Assembly (NCBI GenBank): GCA_944372795.1
Contig: CALWAF010000007.1
Span: 1 to 62,187, forward strand
DNA: 62,187 nucleotides
Source of the DNA: an uncultured Clostridia bacterium
GTDB taxonomy: Bacteria > Bacillota > Clostridia > Christensenellales > CAG-917
Direction of reading: 5' to 3'
Position numbers and translations under genes: made by a program. This document shows, piece by piece, positions 16,367 through 24,374 of the stretch (position 1 is the stretch's first letter; every line of letters begins with the position of its first letter). Under the pieces are notes generated by a model that did no database searches, was not told where the DNA came from, and was given only the letters and a program-made list of their open reading frames with translations.

Positions 16367-16382
16367 TGTTTCACGTGAAACA
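16367..16382. promoter_or_regulatory. parS site 1 (perfect)
   Basis: TGTTTCACGTGAAACA is identical to the canonical Bacillus parS. ParB is encoded at 7727-8620. Confidence 0.93.
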
Positions 16383-16788
16383 ACTGCTTTTTGCCCGAAT
16401 TGCAGAACCGATAACATGGCTTGTCGTGGCTGCCTTTGGTGTTAAGCGGTCGAAACAAACAGGGTGCGTCGCGATCAAAGTGCGATCGCGCGAGTTACCG
16501 TCTCTATGGCGAGTTGCCGCTGTGATCGCGTGCAAAAAAGACGGAAAAAAGAGCCGGAATGGCAGAAATTACATACCGCAGCGGGATATGGCGGCATGAT
16601 CCAAGTGCGCAAAAGCGGACGAAAAGGGCGCGTTGTTTTGAAATGTTGTAAAGACCGTCGGTTTTTCTGTGCGCGAAGCCGAGATCGATCGCCGCAAAAG
16701 AGGTTGTGTACGCCCACGTTGAAAAATCGGCGAAAATCTGTAGCTTTTTGCACGAAATGTGGGGCGGTGATGCGCCCGCATATCGCCG

Positions 16789-16805
16789 TGTGGAAAAGTG
16801 GATAA
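16789..16805 (-). promoter_or_regulatory. Tandem DnaA boxes beside an AT-rich stretch
   Basis: On the minus strand TTTTCCACA (16797-16789) and TTATCCACT (16805-16797) share one base. Each fits or nearly fits the DnaA consensus TTATCCACA. An AT-rich run (16801-16836) and parS 2 follow at once, a layout like a basal unwinding system. Confidence 0.6.
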
Positions 16806-16833
16806 GATAGGCTATAATTAACAAAAGATTATA

Positions 16834-16849
16834 AGTTTCACGTGAAACA
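16834..16849. promoter_or_regulatory. parS site 2
   Basis: AGTTTCACGTGAAACA has the perfect 14-base core, with one change from the 16-base canonical site. Confidence 0.9.
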
Positions 16850-16865
16850 ATCGAAATCGCCGCGC

Positions 16866-16881
16866 GGTTTCACGTGAAACG
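16866..16881. promoter_or_regulatory. parS site 3
   Basis: GGTTTCACGTGAAACG has the perfect 14-base core with both outer bases changed. It lies 17 bases after site 2. Confidence 0.88.
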
Positions 16882-16902
16882 AGGAAGAACCCAAAATCCT
16901 CG

Positions 16903-16930
16903 AAAAACCCACTGTTTAGTGGGTTTTTTG
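16903..16930. terminator. Orphan intrinsic terminator near parS
   Basis: AAAAACCCACT and AGTGGGTTTTTT pair around GTTT, giving a strong hairpin with T runs on both strands. No gene ends nearby. A TATAAT box at 16813-16818 would allow a transcript of about 100 bases ending here. Confidence 0.7.
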
Positions 16931-16936
16931 AGGGTT

Positions 16937-17050
16937 ATTTGCCCCTCGAAAACTGCGAATTTGGCAGCCGAAACCGAATTTTGCGCCTTTCTACCAAAAA
17001 ATTTTACAGAAAAATTTTGTGTCTTTCTACCAAATTTTCGAGGGGTAAAT
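16937..17050. repeat. Long-range inverted repeat
   Basis: ATTTGCCCCTCGAAAA (16937-16952) pairs with TTTTCGAGGGGTAAAT (17035-17050) with one mismatched position. The intervening 82 bases contain the direct repeat CTTTCTACCAAA (16988-16999) and CTTTCTACCAAA (17024-17035). Confidence 0.65.
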
Positions 17051-18130
17051 GTTACACAAAAATGCTGTAATTTTTGCTGTCGTTTCACATATTTGCTGTA
17101 AAACCTATAGCTTTGACGTTTTTGCGGCTGTTTTGTGGGGATCGCGCAGGAAAATCGCCGCTGTCTCGGCGAGTTTTTATAGAAAATACTGCTGTTTTGG
17201 GAGAGCGATCGAGTGCCCGGCGTGTGGATCTTGGGCTCCGACGTGGTCGGGTTTTTTGCCAAATGCACTGCAGTAGCGCTGTGTGTGCTGGATTTTGCGT
17301 GATGTTTTGCCGCGACCAAGTCGGTTTTGTGCTATATTATCGTTGTTTGCCTGTAAATCCGAGTGCGCACGGCGTGGTATTGTGGTTTGACATGGGGATT
17401 ATTTGGCGCAGATGTAGATAAGACGGTCTTTTTCCTGTCGTTTGCGGGTGTTTGTGGGTGTCTGGTGCCGATGTTTTGTGCTTTTGCGTTGGCTGGATTT
17501 GATATTAAGTCGGTAAAACAACGGCGCGAACAGACAAACAATCGGTGTTGGGGCGTTCATAGGCAAGAAGAGTGGGGCGCGTTTTTTTGTTCAAACGCTG
17601 TCCCGAGCCGTTCGTTTGAGGTCGTTCTACACAAAAAAACCCTTCCTACCAAAAAATCGGCGACGATTTTCTTGTGTTTTCACCGTTTCCGCGCCGAATT
17701 TGCTGTGCTATACCGGTGCGAGCCCGCATTATTATTGTCTTGCACAAAGAACCGGAATTTTTGTGTAGACCGAAGGAAACGGGCAGAGGCAACACTGCGC
17801 GCTGTAATATATGGGCGAGATAAAGTGGCGGGGTGACATCGGCCGCCGTGACACCCTGCGATCCGAGAAGAAACACAAGGGCGGGTTAAGTCGGCGGCAT
17901 GACGCGGTCTTTATTTGTGCGAGGGGTGCCACAGCTCCGTCATTGTCGGAAAGAAGCAGTTTTGCGCGCGAATAGCGCCGAGAGAGCGCGCTCGGATCCG
18001 GCCTAACTTGCTATGAACGCGCACAATAAATAGATAATAATGGATATATTTTGCTTCCGGTGGTGGCGGACGCGTGAAATTGTTATTGCGCGCGGGCATA
18101 TAATGTGGTAAAATTATCGGGAGGTGGATT

Positions 18131-18964
18131 ATGAGCATGAGAATCGCAATTGTCAGAAACGGGAAAGAGCTGGGCGAGCGCGCGTTTTTGGAGATCAAAA
18201 AGGTGCTTGCCGCAAAGCGCGACGCGGTGATCGGGTTCGCGACCGGGAATACGCCCATCCCTCTTTACGAGAAGATGGCGGACGATCACAAGAAGAACGG
18301 CACGAGCTATAAGCGCGTGCGCGCGTTCAACCTCGACGAGTACGTCGGCGTGGATCCGAACGACAAGGCGAGCTTTGCGCGGTTTATGCGCGACAATCTC
18401 TTCTCCAAGATAGACATCGATCCCGCGAACACCGACATCCCGAACGGCATGGCGGACGATCTTTCGGCGGAGTGCGAGAGGTATGCCGCGGCGGTGAAGA
18501 AGCATCCTGCTGACATCCAGATCCTCGGCATAGGCGAGAACGGGCACATCGCGTTCAACGAGCCTTATACAAAGCCCGAGGAGCCCACTCACATCGCGCT
18601 GCTGACCGAGAGCACCCGCGCCGCGAATGCGGGCGCGTTCAAGGATCCTTCTCTCGTGCCGCAATACGCGCTGACGATGGGCATAAACGAGATCCTGACC
18701 GCGAAGCGCATCCTGATGCTCGCCACGGGCGAGAAGAAGGCGCAGGCGGTGTATGACATGATCATGGGCCGCGACGACACGTCCTGTCCCGCGACGGCAT
18801 TGCGCAGACACCCCGACGTGACCGTCATCCTCGACAAGGAAGCGGCGGCGCTGCTCACCTTCGGGGAGTGGGAGCGCGAGGCGGAAAGGAGAGCCGCCGA
18901 AGAGGCTGCGGACGCAGCGGAAGCGGAGATCAAAGATGAAGAGGCGGAAGACGCCGAAAAATGA
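18131..18964 (+). CDS. nagB: Glucosamine-6-phosphate deaminase
   Basis: NagB converts glucosamine-6-phosphate to fructose-6-phosphate and ammonia. In the 277-residue protein family motifs are GFATGNTPIPLYEKM (about 36-50), RVRAFNLDEYVG with the catalytic Asp (about 65-76) and ILGIGENGHIAFNEP (about 131-145) with the catalytic His. The protein carries an Ala/Glu-rich extension after about residue 245 that the family does not need. The ATG follows GGGAGG at 7 bases. It is the first gene to the right of the putative origin and has its own terminator at 18980-19010. The link to glmM and galU suggests amino-sugar and wall-precursor balance (inference). Confidence 0.93.
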   Translation: MSMRIAIVRNGKELGERAFLEIKKVLAAKRDAVIGFATGNTPIPLYEKMADDHKKNGTSYKRVRAFNLDEYVGVDPNDKASFARFMRDNLFSKIDIDPANTDIPNGMADDLSAECERYAAAVKKHPADIQILGIGENGHIAFNEPYTKPEEPTHIALLTESTRAANAGAFKDPSLVPQYALTMGINEILTAKRILMLATGEKKAQAVYDMIMGRDDTSCPATALRRHPDVTVILDKEAAALLTFGEWEREAERRAAEEAADAAEAEIKDEEAEDAEK

Positions 18965-18979
18965 CCGACAATAAAACGC

Positions 18980-19011
18980 GACCGCGGGCATCGACCCGCG
19001 GTCTTTTTTTG
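18980..19011. terminator. Terminator of nagB
   Basis: GACCGCGGG and CCCGCGGTC pair around CATCGA, with seven T residues after. It may also serve the convergent lipid-kinase gene. Confidence 0.9.
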
Positions 19012-19071
19012 TCGTCATAACTTTGTCAGTCGTTAGCCGAGTGCGCGATTGGCAAGCAACGAAATCGCAAA

Positions 19072-19944
19072 TTACAGTGTTAACGCGTCGAAATCGCCGA
19101 TATAAACCTTGTTTTTGGGTTTTATGACGCGGATGTGCAATGTGCCCGCGCAATCCGCGGCGTCGCCGTCCACGTCGAAAACGACGGGGGAGGAGAGGGA
19201 GATGTCCAGCTCTTTCACCGCACGGAAGGTCATGTGTTTGCCGCGAAACTCCCGCCCGAATCCCATGAAAAAGGCGCGGAAGAGGGGGAAGAATATCTTG
19301 GCGCGGTTTATAAGGTTGTCCTTCCCGGGGCTCTTCACCGTAAGCAGATGCACCTTGCCGTCGTCGGCGGCGTAAAGGCGGTTGAAGCGGAAGCCGAAGC
19401 ACCGGACCGAGTCTATCGCCATGATGAGGGTGTAGACGCCTTGTTCGCTCTCGCCATCCGCTGTGATGCGGGCGGGCACGTTCCAGACACGATACTCTCC
19501 CAGCACGCGCAGAAGGTAAGCCAGCACGCCGATCTTCTGTTTTTTTGCGGCGTCTACCGTGTAGCCCAGCGGGGTGAAAGAGCCCGTCGCCGCGACATAG
19601 CCGAAGAATCTGCCGTTGAGCTCGGCGTATTCGTAGAGGCGGATGAATTCGCGGCTGCCTTTCGGGGCGCCCTTTGCCTTGGCGCACTCGTTGAAGGTGC
19701 CGAAGCCGTAGTAGATAAGGTCGGTGCCCGAGGCGGCGCAGCGGTTGAGCGCGCGGTTGAACGTGCCGTCTCCGCCGCACGCCACGACGAGGGAGTAGCC
19801 TTCGGCGGACCACTCGTCTGCGGGGGAGAGCAGCTCGCGTACGGTGACGGAATAAGCCGCGCCGAACTTGGCAAGGAGCTTTTCCTTGTCTATCTTTGCC
19901 GCGCGTCCGCTCATTCGGTTGATGACGATAAGACAATTTTTCAT
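19072..19944 (-). CDS. Diacylglycerol kinase-family lipid kinase
   Basis: This DagK/YegS-type kinase phosphorylates lipids such as diacylglycerol. The 290-residue product begins MKNCLIVINRMSG, typical of the family. The ATP-binding motif VVACGGDGTFNRALN lies near residues 54-68, and the C-terminal beta domain ends with a DGD pattern (VFDVDGDAAD). The ATG at 19944 is preferred; it lies 12 bases after a -10 box (19962-19957), giving a leader of only about 5 bases. An in-frame TTG at 19968 would overlap the promoter. Substrate is uncertain: diacylglycerol, undecaprenol or another lipid. Confidence 0.85.
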   Translation of the reverse strand: MKNCLIVINRMSGRAAKIDKEKLLAKFGAAYSVTVRELLSPADEWSAEGYSLVVACGGDGTFNRALNRCAASGTDLIYYGFGTFNECAKAKGAPKGSREFIRLYEYAELNGRFFGYVAATGSFTPLGYTVDAAKKQKIGVLAYLLRVLGEYRVWNVPARITADGESEQGVYTLIMAIDSVRCFGFRFNRLYAADDGKVHLLTVKSPGKDNLINRAKIFFPLFRAFFMGFGREFRGKHMTFRAVKELDISLSSPVVFDVDGDAADCAGTLHIRVIKPKNKVYIGDFDALTL

Positions 19945-19956
19945 GGCGTCGTGTTC

Positions 19957-19985
19957 AATATAAGGCAAACAGGCGAGAAACTCAA
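19957..19985 (-). promoter_or_regulatory. Promoter of the lipid-kinase gene
   Basis: On the minus strand TTGAGT (19985-19980), 17 bases and TATATT (19962-19957). Transcription would start about 5 bases before the ATG. Confidence 0.6.
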
Positions 19986-20124
19986 CCTTTTTGCACGGGT
20001 CGCGCCCGAGAGGGGCGGACGCTTATTATTATGCGCAATAGCTTCGTTATCGTGCGCGGAAGGGGCGGATCGGATGGATTTCCTCCGAGAAAGAGCGGCC
20101 GCGGTGCGGAATTTGCGTCGGGCA

Positions 20125-20153
20125 TTGCAAAAAACGGACGGAGCGTATATTAT
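20125..20153 (+). promoter_or_regulatory. Promoter of galU
   Basis: TTGCAA (20125-20130), 17 bases and TATTAT (20148-20153), about 30 bases before the galU start. Confidence 0.55.
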
Positions 20154-20185
20154 ATAAGGAGAACACCTTCAGGGGGGAGATGCCG

Positions 20186-21034
20186 ATGAACAAGGTGAAA
20201 AAGGCGGTCATTCCCGCGGCGGGACACGGCACGAGGTTCCTGCCCGTGACCAAAGCCATGCCCAAGGAGATGCTCGCCGTCATCGACGCGCCCGCCATCC
20301 AATATGTGGCAAAAGAGGCGGCGGACAGCGGGGTGGAAGAGATCCTCATCATCATAAACAGGGAAAAGGACGTCATCCGCCGCTACTTCGAGCCCGACGC
20401 CGCGACGTGTCCCGCCGAGAGGGAGCTGGCGCAACTGATCGCGCGCGTGAAATTCTCTTTTGCCTATCAGGACGAGGCGACGGGCACGGCGAACGCGGTG
20501 CTGCTCGCGCGGGAGTTCACGGGGGACGAGCCGTTTGCCGTGATGTACGGCGACGACGTCATCTTGAACGACGGCGGCGACCCCTGCCTCAAACAGCTTG
20601 CGGACGCCTATGCCCGCACGGGCAGGAGCGTCATCGGAGTGCAGGAGCGCGCCCCCGAAGAGGCGGCGAAGTACGCCGTCGTGAAAAAGGGCAGGACGGA
20701 AGGACGGCTCACCGAGGTGCTCGACCTTGTGGAAAAGCCCTCGCCCGATAATATGCCGTCCACGTTGAGCAGTCTGGGGAGATACGTGCTAACTCCCGCG
20801 ATCTACGACGCCATCGCCCGAGCGCCGGAGTTCAGAGGGGAGAAATATCTCACGCACGCCATCGCCATCCTCGCCGGGACGGAAGGCGTGGACGCATATG
20901 AGTTCGAGGGGACGAGATACGACCTCGGGGACAAATTCGGCTTTTTGCAAGCCAATGTAGAGATAGGCGCTCGTCGGTTCGGAGAGAGGTTCGAGAGCTA
21001 CCTCGAGAGCTATCTGAAAAGCCTCCGAAAATAA
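20186..21034 (+). CDS. galU: UTP-glucose-1-phosphate uridylyltransferase
   Basis: GalU/GtaB makes UDP-glucose from UTP and glucose-1-phosphate for cell-surface glycans. The 282-residue protein has the nucleotide-binding signature AVIPAAGHGTRFLPVTKAMPKEML at about residues 7-30. FAVMYGDDVI, VEKPSP and the C-terminal YDLGDKFGFLQAN are family hallmarks. The second ATG (20186) is preferred because the G-rich ribosome site lies 8 bases away; an ATG at 20180 is only two bases from it. A terminator follows at 21061-21084. It stands alone between two minus-strand genes. Confidence 0.93.
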   Translation: MNKVKKAVIPAAGHGTRFLPVTKAMPKEMLAVIDAPAIQYVAKEAADSGVEEILIIINREKDVIRRYFEPDAATCPAERELAQLIARVKFSFAYQDEATGTANAVLLAREFTGDEPFAVMYGDDVILNDGGDPCLKQLADAYARTGRSVIGVQERAPEEAAKYAVVKKGRTEGRLTEVLDLVEKPSPDNMPSTLSSLGRYVLTPAIYDAIARAPEFRGEKYLTHAIAILAGTEGVDAYEFEGTRYDLGDKFGFLQANVEIGARRFGERFESYLESYLKSLRK

Positions 21035-21060
21035 GAAAAACACAACGCAACGAACAAAAA

Positions 21061-21084
21061 ACAGCCGTTTAACGGCTGTTTTTG
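21061..21084. terminator. Terminator between galU and glmM
   Basis: ACAGCCG and CGGCTGT pair around TTTAA, with A and T runs on both sides. It serves both convergent genes. Confidence 0.85.
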
Positions 21085-21115
21085 TCATATAAAAGCGATG
21101 TTTTGAGAAGTCACA

Positions 21116-22447
21116 TCAAAGTGAATAGTGCGTGCGCACGAACAGCTCCACCGCGCGTGCCGCAAACGAGGCAAGGAAGGCGTCTTTGCTTTCCGCCATG
21201 ATGCGCAGCTTCGGTTCGGTGCCGCTGCCTCGCAGCATAATGCGGCCGTCTTCGCCCAGCATACCCCGCACGGCATCCGCGAAGCGGGCGAGTTCGGCGT
21301 CCGCCGCGATGGCGAATTTGTGTTCCGTGACCACCTCCGCATTGCATTGCGGGAAGCGACGGAAGGCGGCGAGAGAAGAGAGTTCGCGCCCGCTCCCGCG
21401 CACGACTGCGGCAAGCGCCGCGCCCGCAAGCACGCCGTCGCCCGTGGGCAGAAAGTCGCCGAGGATGACGTGTCCCGATTGTTCCGCGCCTATGGCGTAG
21501 CCGTTTTCCAGCATACACCGCGTGACGTTGTGGTCACCTATATCCGTGCGGACGAGGGTTATCCCGCTCTCTTTGAGGGCGGCTTCCGCGCCCATGTTGG
21601 TGTGAAGGGTGCCAACCGCTGCGGAGAAGGGGAGAGAGCCTCTTTTCAGCATATCGCGGGCGAGGACGTAGAGTATGCCGTCGCCGTCCACGACGTTCCC
21701 CTGCTCATCGCAGGCGATGACGCGGTCGGCGTCGCCGTCGAAGGAGAGCCCGAGATCGGCGTCCTTTGCCCTGACCGCTTCGGCGAGGACTTGGGGGTGC
21801 AGCGCACCGCAGCCGTCGTTGATGTGCGCGCCGTCGAGGGAGGCGGATGTGGCATGCACTTCCGCGCCCGCCCTCTCGAACACTTCGGGCGCGATCGCAG
21901 AAGCGGCGCCGCAGGCGCAGTCCAGCACGATGCGCAGCCCGGAAAGTCTTCCTGCGCGGACGCATACCGCAGAGATATAGTCCTCTTTCAGGGAGGTAGC
22001 GGGGAGGGGAGACCCCCTCCGTTCGGCGTAGTCGAGCCGTCCTCTTGCGAGGTGGCGTTCCACTCTTTCCTCCCCGTCGCGGGGGAGCTTTTCCGCCGTC
22101 GGGAGAAAGACTTTCAAGCCGTTGTAGCGGGCGGGATTGTGGGAGGCGGACACCATGACGCCGCCCGCCGCGCCCGATGCGCGGGTGGCAAAAGCCACGC
22201 ACGGGGTGGTGACGATGCCTAGGTCCGCAACGTCCGCACCCGCCGCCATCGCGCCTTCCGCGACCGCACGGGCAAGATTTTCGCCGCTCGGGCGCGTGTC
22301 CCGTCCGATGACGATGTGCCCGCCCTTTGCTGCGGAGCCCAGCGCGTTTCCGAGCAGCATGGCGAGCCCGTCGGTGAGTTCCTCTCCATAGATGCCGCGT
22401 ATGCCGTCCGTGCCGAAAAATTTGCCGTCCTTTCCGAAATCGAGCAT
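21116..22447 (-). CDS. glmM: Phosphoglucosamine mutase
   Basis: GlmM interconverts glucosamine-6- and glucosamine-1-phosphate on the way to UDP-GlcNAc. The 443-residue protein has the start motif GKFFGTDGIRG, the phosphoserine loop GGVMVSASHNPARYNG (about 90-105), the Mg site SFDGDADRVIACD and the C-terminal RGSGTEPKLRIM. ATG 22447 is chosen because it gives the normal N-terminus; no ribosome site is visible. TATACT lies 5 bases before it, but the -35 region is poor. A longer open frame to 22585 has no support. The Hsp20 gene is divergent upstream. Confidence 0.92.
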   Translation of the reverse strand: MLDFGKDGKFFGTDGIRGIYGEELTDGLAMLLGNALGSAAKGGHIVIGRDTRPSGENLARAVAEGAMAAGADVADLGIVTTPCVAFATRASGAAGGVMVSASHNPARYNGLKVFLPTAEKLPRDGEERVERHLARGRLDYAERRGSPLPATSLKEDYISAVCVRAGRLSGLRIVLDCACGAASAIAPEVFERAGAEVHATSASLDGAHINDGCGALHPQVLAEAVRAKDADLGLSFDGDADRVIACDEQGNVVDGDGILYVLARDMLKRGSLPFSAAVGTLHTNMGAEAALKESGITLVRTDIGDHNVTRCMLENGYAIGAEQSGHVILGDFLPTGDGVLAGAALAAVVRGSGRELSSLAAFRRFPQCNAEVVTEHKFAIAADAELARFADAVRGMLGEDGRIMLRGSGTEPKLRIMAESKDAFLASFAARAVELFVRTHYSL

Positions 22448-22591
22448 ACGGCAGTATATTCCGAGAGCCTCTTCCTTGTGCGGAAAAGCGAAGGGAGGCG
22501 AACGCTTCCCGTGCGCGTGTGTGCTCGCGTGAAAGCAAAGCGAGGCTAAATGCGCGGGAAGAAAATTTTTTGAAATTTTTTGCAAAACCTA

Positions 22592-22619
22592 TTGACAACG
22601 GGGAGGGAAGTGCTACAAT
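22592..22619 (+). promoter_or_regulatory. Promoter of hsp20
   Basis: TTGACA (22592-22597), 16 bases and TACAAT (22614-22619), directly before the CIRCE operator. Confidence 0.85.
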
Positions 22620-22620
22620 G

Positions 22621-22647
22621 TTAGCAGTCGGAGCGATAGAGTGCTAA
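22621..22647. promoter_or_regulatory. CIRCE operator (HrcA site)
   Basis: TTAGCAGTC, nine bases, then GAGTGCTAA matches the CIRCE consensus with one change in the left arm. It covers the transcription start of hsp20, so HrcA should repress this gene until heat shock. Confidence 0.9.
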
Positions 22648-22725
22648 CAAACGAGCGAGGCGAGTGCCAAAACCCCTTGCGTAGCAAAAGTCCCGCCCGA
22701 TAATAACCGAAAGGAGCGTACGATC

Positions 22726-23160
22726 ATGAAGAACTATCCTATCAACTATAACAGAAGCAACAACGTATTCGACTATATCGACAGCGCATTCGACAACCTC
22801 TTCCGCCCGCTGTTTTATGACGAGAAGCTGGACGCCATGAAGACGGATATCAGAGAGACAAAGGATTCCTACATCCTCGACGTCGAGATGCCCGGCTTCG
22901 AGAAGAGCGAGATCTCCCTCGATGTGGAGAACGGCTATCTCACCATCCGCGCCGAAAAGAGCGAGAAAGAGAGCGAGGACGGCAAGGAGCACCGCTATGT
23001 GAGAAAGGAGCGCAGCGTTTCCTGCCAGCGCAGCTACTATATCGGCGACACCGAAGAGGACGCCATCAAGGCGAAGTACGACAAGGGCGTGCTGACCGTC
23101 ACTCTGCCCAAGAAGGAAGAGAAGAAGCCCGAGCCCAAGAAGAACATCGCCATCGAATAA
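22726..23160 (+). CDS. Small heat-shock protein, Hsp20 family
   Basis: Hsp20 proteins are ATP-independent holdases. The 144-residue protein has a short N-terminal arm (FDYIDSAFDNLFRPLF). The alpha-crystallin domain spans about residues 42-135 with VEMPGFEKSEISLDVENGYL and the conserved GVLTVTLPKKE near 121-131. The tail is Lys/Pro-rich and ends in the short motif IAIE. The ATG follows AAGGAG at 8 bases. HrcA control through CIRCE is visible. No other chaperone gene is present in the window, so this is a monocistronic member of the HrcA regulon. Confidence 0.95.
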   Translation: MKNYPINYNRSNNVFDYIDSAFDNLFRPLFYDEKLDAMKTDIRETKDSYILDVEMPGFEKSEISLDVENGYLTIRAEKSEKESEDGKEHRYVRKERSVSCQRSYYIGDTEEDAIKAKYDKGVLTVTLPKKEEKKPEPKKNIAIE

Positions 23161-23206
23161 GACCTCATCCCCAAAAGGGATCCTCCCTTTTATCCCCCTT
23201 ACGAAG

Positions 23207-23239
23207 ACGGACAGTGCGTTTGCACTGTCCGTTTTTTTT
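23207..23239 (+). terminator. Terminator of hsp20
   Basis: ACGGACAGTGC and GCACTGTCCGT pair around GTTT, followed by a T run. Confidence 0.9.
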
Positions 23240-23333
23240 GTGCGGTTGTTTGAAGGAGCGCGAATAGGAAGGAAGAGCTCGGAAACGCGCCGATTGGTAA
23301 AAACAAGGGGTTTATAGGAGCATATCGACGCGG

Positions 23334-24374
23334 TCAGATCGCGATAGTGTCGGATACGGCGACAAACGAGCCGTCTTTCACCGCAGCGAGCGCGATCAGG
23401 GTGCCCTCGGGAAGGGTAGTGCCGATGTCGCCTAGGGACAAGGACGTCTCCGAGGTCTCCGCCACGATAAGACCGTTTGCGATGACGGCAAACGTGCAGC
23501 CTTCCGGGAGCCCTTCCGTCTTCCACGAGAGCACGCCGCCTTCTGCGGACAGATCGAATACGGAGGGCGCGGGGAAGGCGAAGGAGAACGCGTGCGCATC
23601 CGAGACGGAAGACTGTCTGCCTTCCGCCTCGCAGGTGACGGTGAGGGTGAAATCGCCGCCGAAGAGAGCGACGGCTCCGTCCGCGTCCAAGATGACGGAA
23701 AGAGAGGTGTCCGAAAGCTCGGCGTCAAAGGGAAGACACAGCTCTTCCGAAGCAAAGACTTCGCCACGGGCGTCGGCGGACAACGAGAGCGTCCTTTCGC
23801 CGTCGGACAGGGTCAGGGTGATGCGCTCCGAAAGAGGATCCGCCGCAAAGGCGATGCGCGCAGAGCCGTCGGGCGCGTAGTAGGAGAAGAAGGAGCCTGC
23901 GGCGGAAAGAGGTTCGGGAGGCTCCGGTTCCTCTTCGTCGGGCTCATCGGGGACGTCGGGAACATCGGGGACGTCGGGAACATCGGGAACATCGGGTACG
24001 TCCGGCTCATCGGGGATGTCGGGATCGTCGGGGTCGCTCTCGTCCGCGGGAGAAGCGAGGATGTGCAGATCGTTCACATCGCCGCGCACGGTGTGGGAGT
24101 CGGGCGAAAAGGCGAAGCCTTCCTTTTCAAACGCCACGATGCTGCCGTAGTCGGGGCAGAGGACGGAGAACACGCCGTTTTCGTCCGTGCTGCCCGCAGG
24201 TTCCGCGTCGATGAGCACGGTCACACCCGCGAGAGGCTCGCCGTCCGCAGTAACGATGCCCGAGACGGAGTAGCCGCTCTCGGGCGGCGCGGGCATATCT
24301 TCGCCGCACGCGGCAAGACAGCACGCAGAGAAAAGAAGGATCGCGACAAGAAGAAAGAGGGGCAGTCTTTTCAT
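23334..24374 (-). CDS. Surface lipoprotein with Pro-Asp repeat linker
   Basis: The 346-residue product has a lipoprotein signal (MKRLPLFLLVAILLFSACCLAAC; the lipobox ends at the second-cluster Cys near residue 23). A small carboxypeptidase-regulatory-like beta domain follows (about 33-95, VSGIVTADGEPLAGVTVLID). Then comes an acidic linker of DVP/DEP repeats (about 100-135). The rest consists of beta-rich, Fn3-like segments. ATG 24374 with GGAGG 8 bases before it is preferred. It overlaps the 3' end of the upstream secreted gene by 4 bases, so the two form an operon. A cell-wall spanning stalk is likely; the ligand is unknown. Confidence 0.8.
   Translation of the reverse strand: MKRLPLFLLVAILLFSACCLAACGEDMPAPPESGYSVSGIVTADGEPLAGVTVLIDAEPAGSTDENGVFSVLCPDYGSIVAFEKEGFAFSPDSHTVRGDVNDLHILASPADESDPDDPDIPDEPDVPDVPDVPDVPDVPDVPDEPDEEEPEPPEPLSAAGSFFSYYAPDGSARIAFAADPLSERITLTLSDGERTLSLSADARGEVFASEELCLPFDAELSDTSLSVILDADGAVALFGGDFTLTVTCEAEGRQSSVSDAHAFSFAFPAPSVFDLSAEGGVLSWKTEGLPEGCTFAVIANGLIVAETSETSLSLGDIGTTLPEGTLIALAAVKDGSFVAVSDTIAI

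Larger units (their letters stand above)
13528..18130. other. Gene-free region, probable replication origin (oriC)
   Basis: About 4.6 kb has only short overlapping open frames without ribosome sites or family motifs. It contains three parS sites (16367, 16834, 16866), one degenerate parS (14607), DnaA-box-like sites (14449, 15896, 16789, 16797), a (CCCTAT)12 array and AT-rich stretches at 14028-14056 and 16801-16836. Base skew changes across it. In hand counts, 13741-13800 has 26 C to 13 G and 13861-13920 has 22 C to 11 G. On the right, 17401-17460 has 21 G to 8 C and 17461-17520 has 17 G to 8 C. A skew change plus parS and DnaA sites is what an origin should show. A decayed gene region that also carries parS is the alternative. 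Confidence 0.65.

Noticed and set aside
15833..16690. Cluster of about 12 GATC sites
   Set aside because: GATC is also frequent in coding parts of the window, for example in parB, so it is not clearly special to the origin zone.
22445..22466. TATACT box as a leaderless promoter for glmM
   Set aside because: The -10 match is good and only 5 bases from ATG, but no -35 match is found at 16-18 bases, so it is not counted among the leaderless genes.
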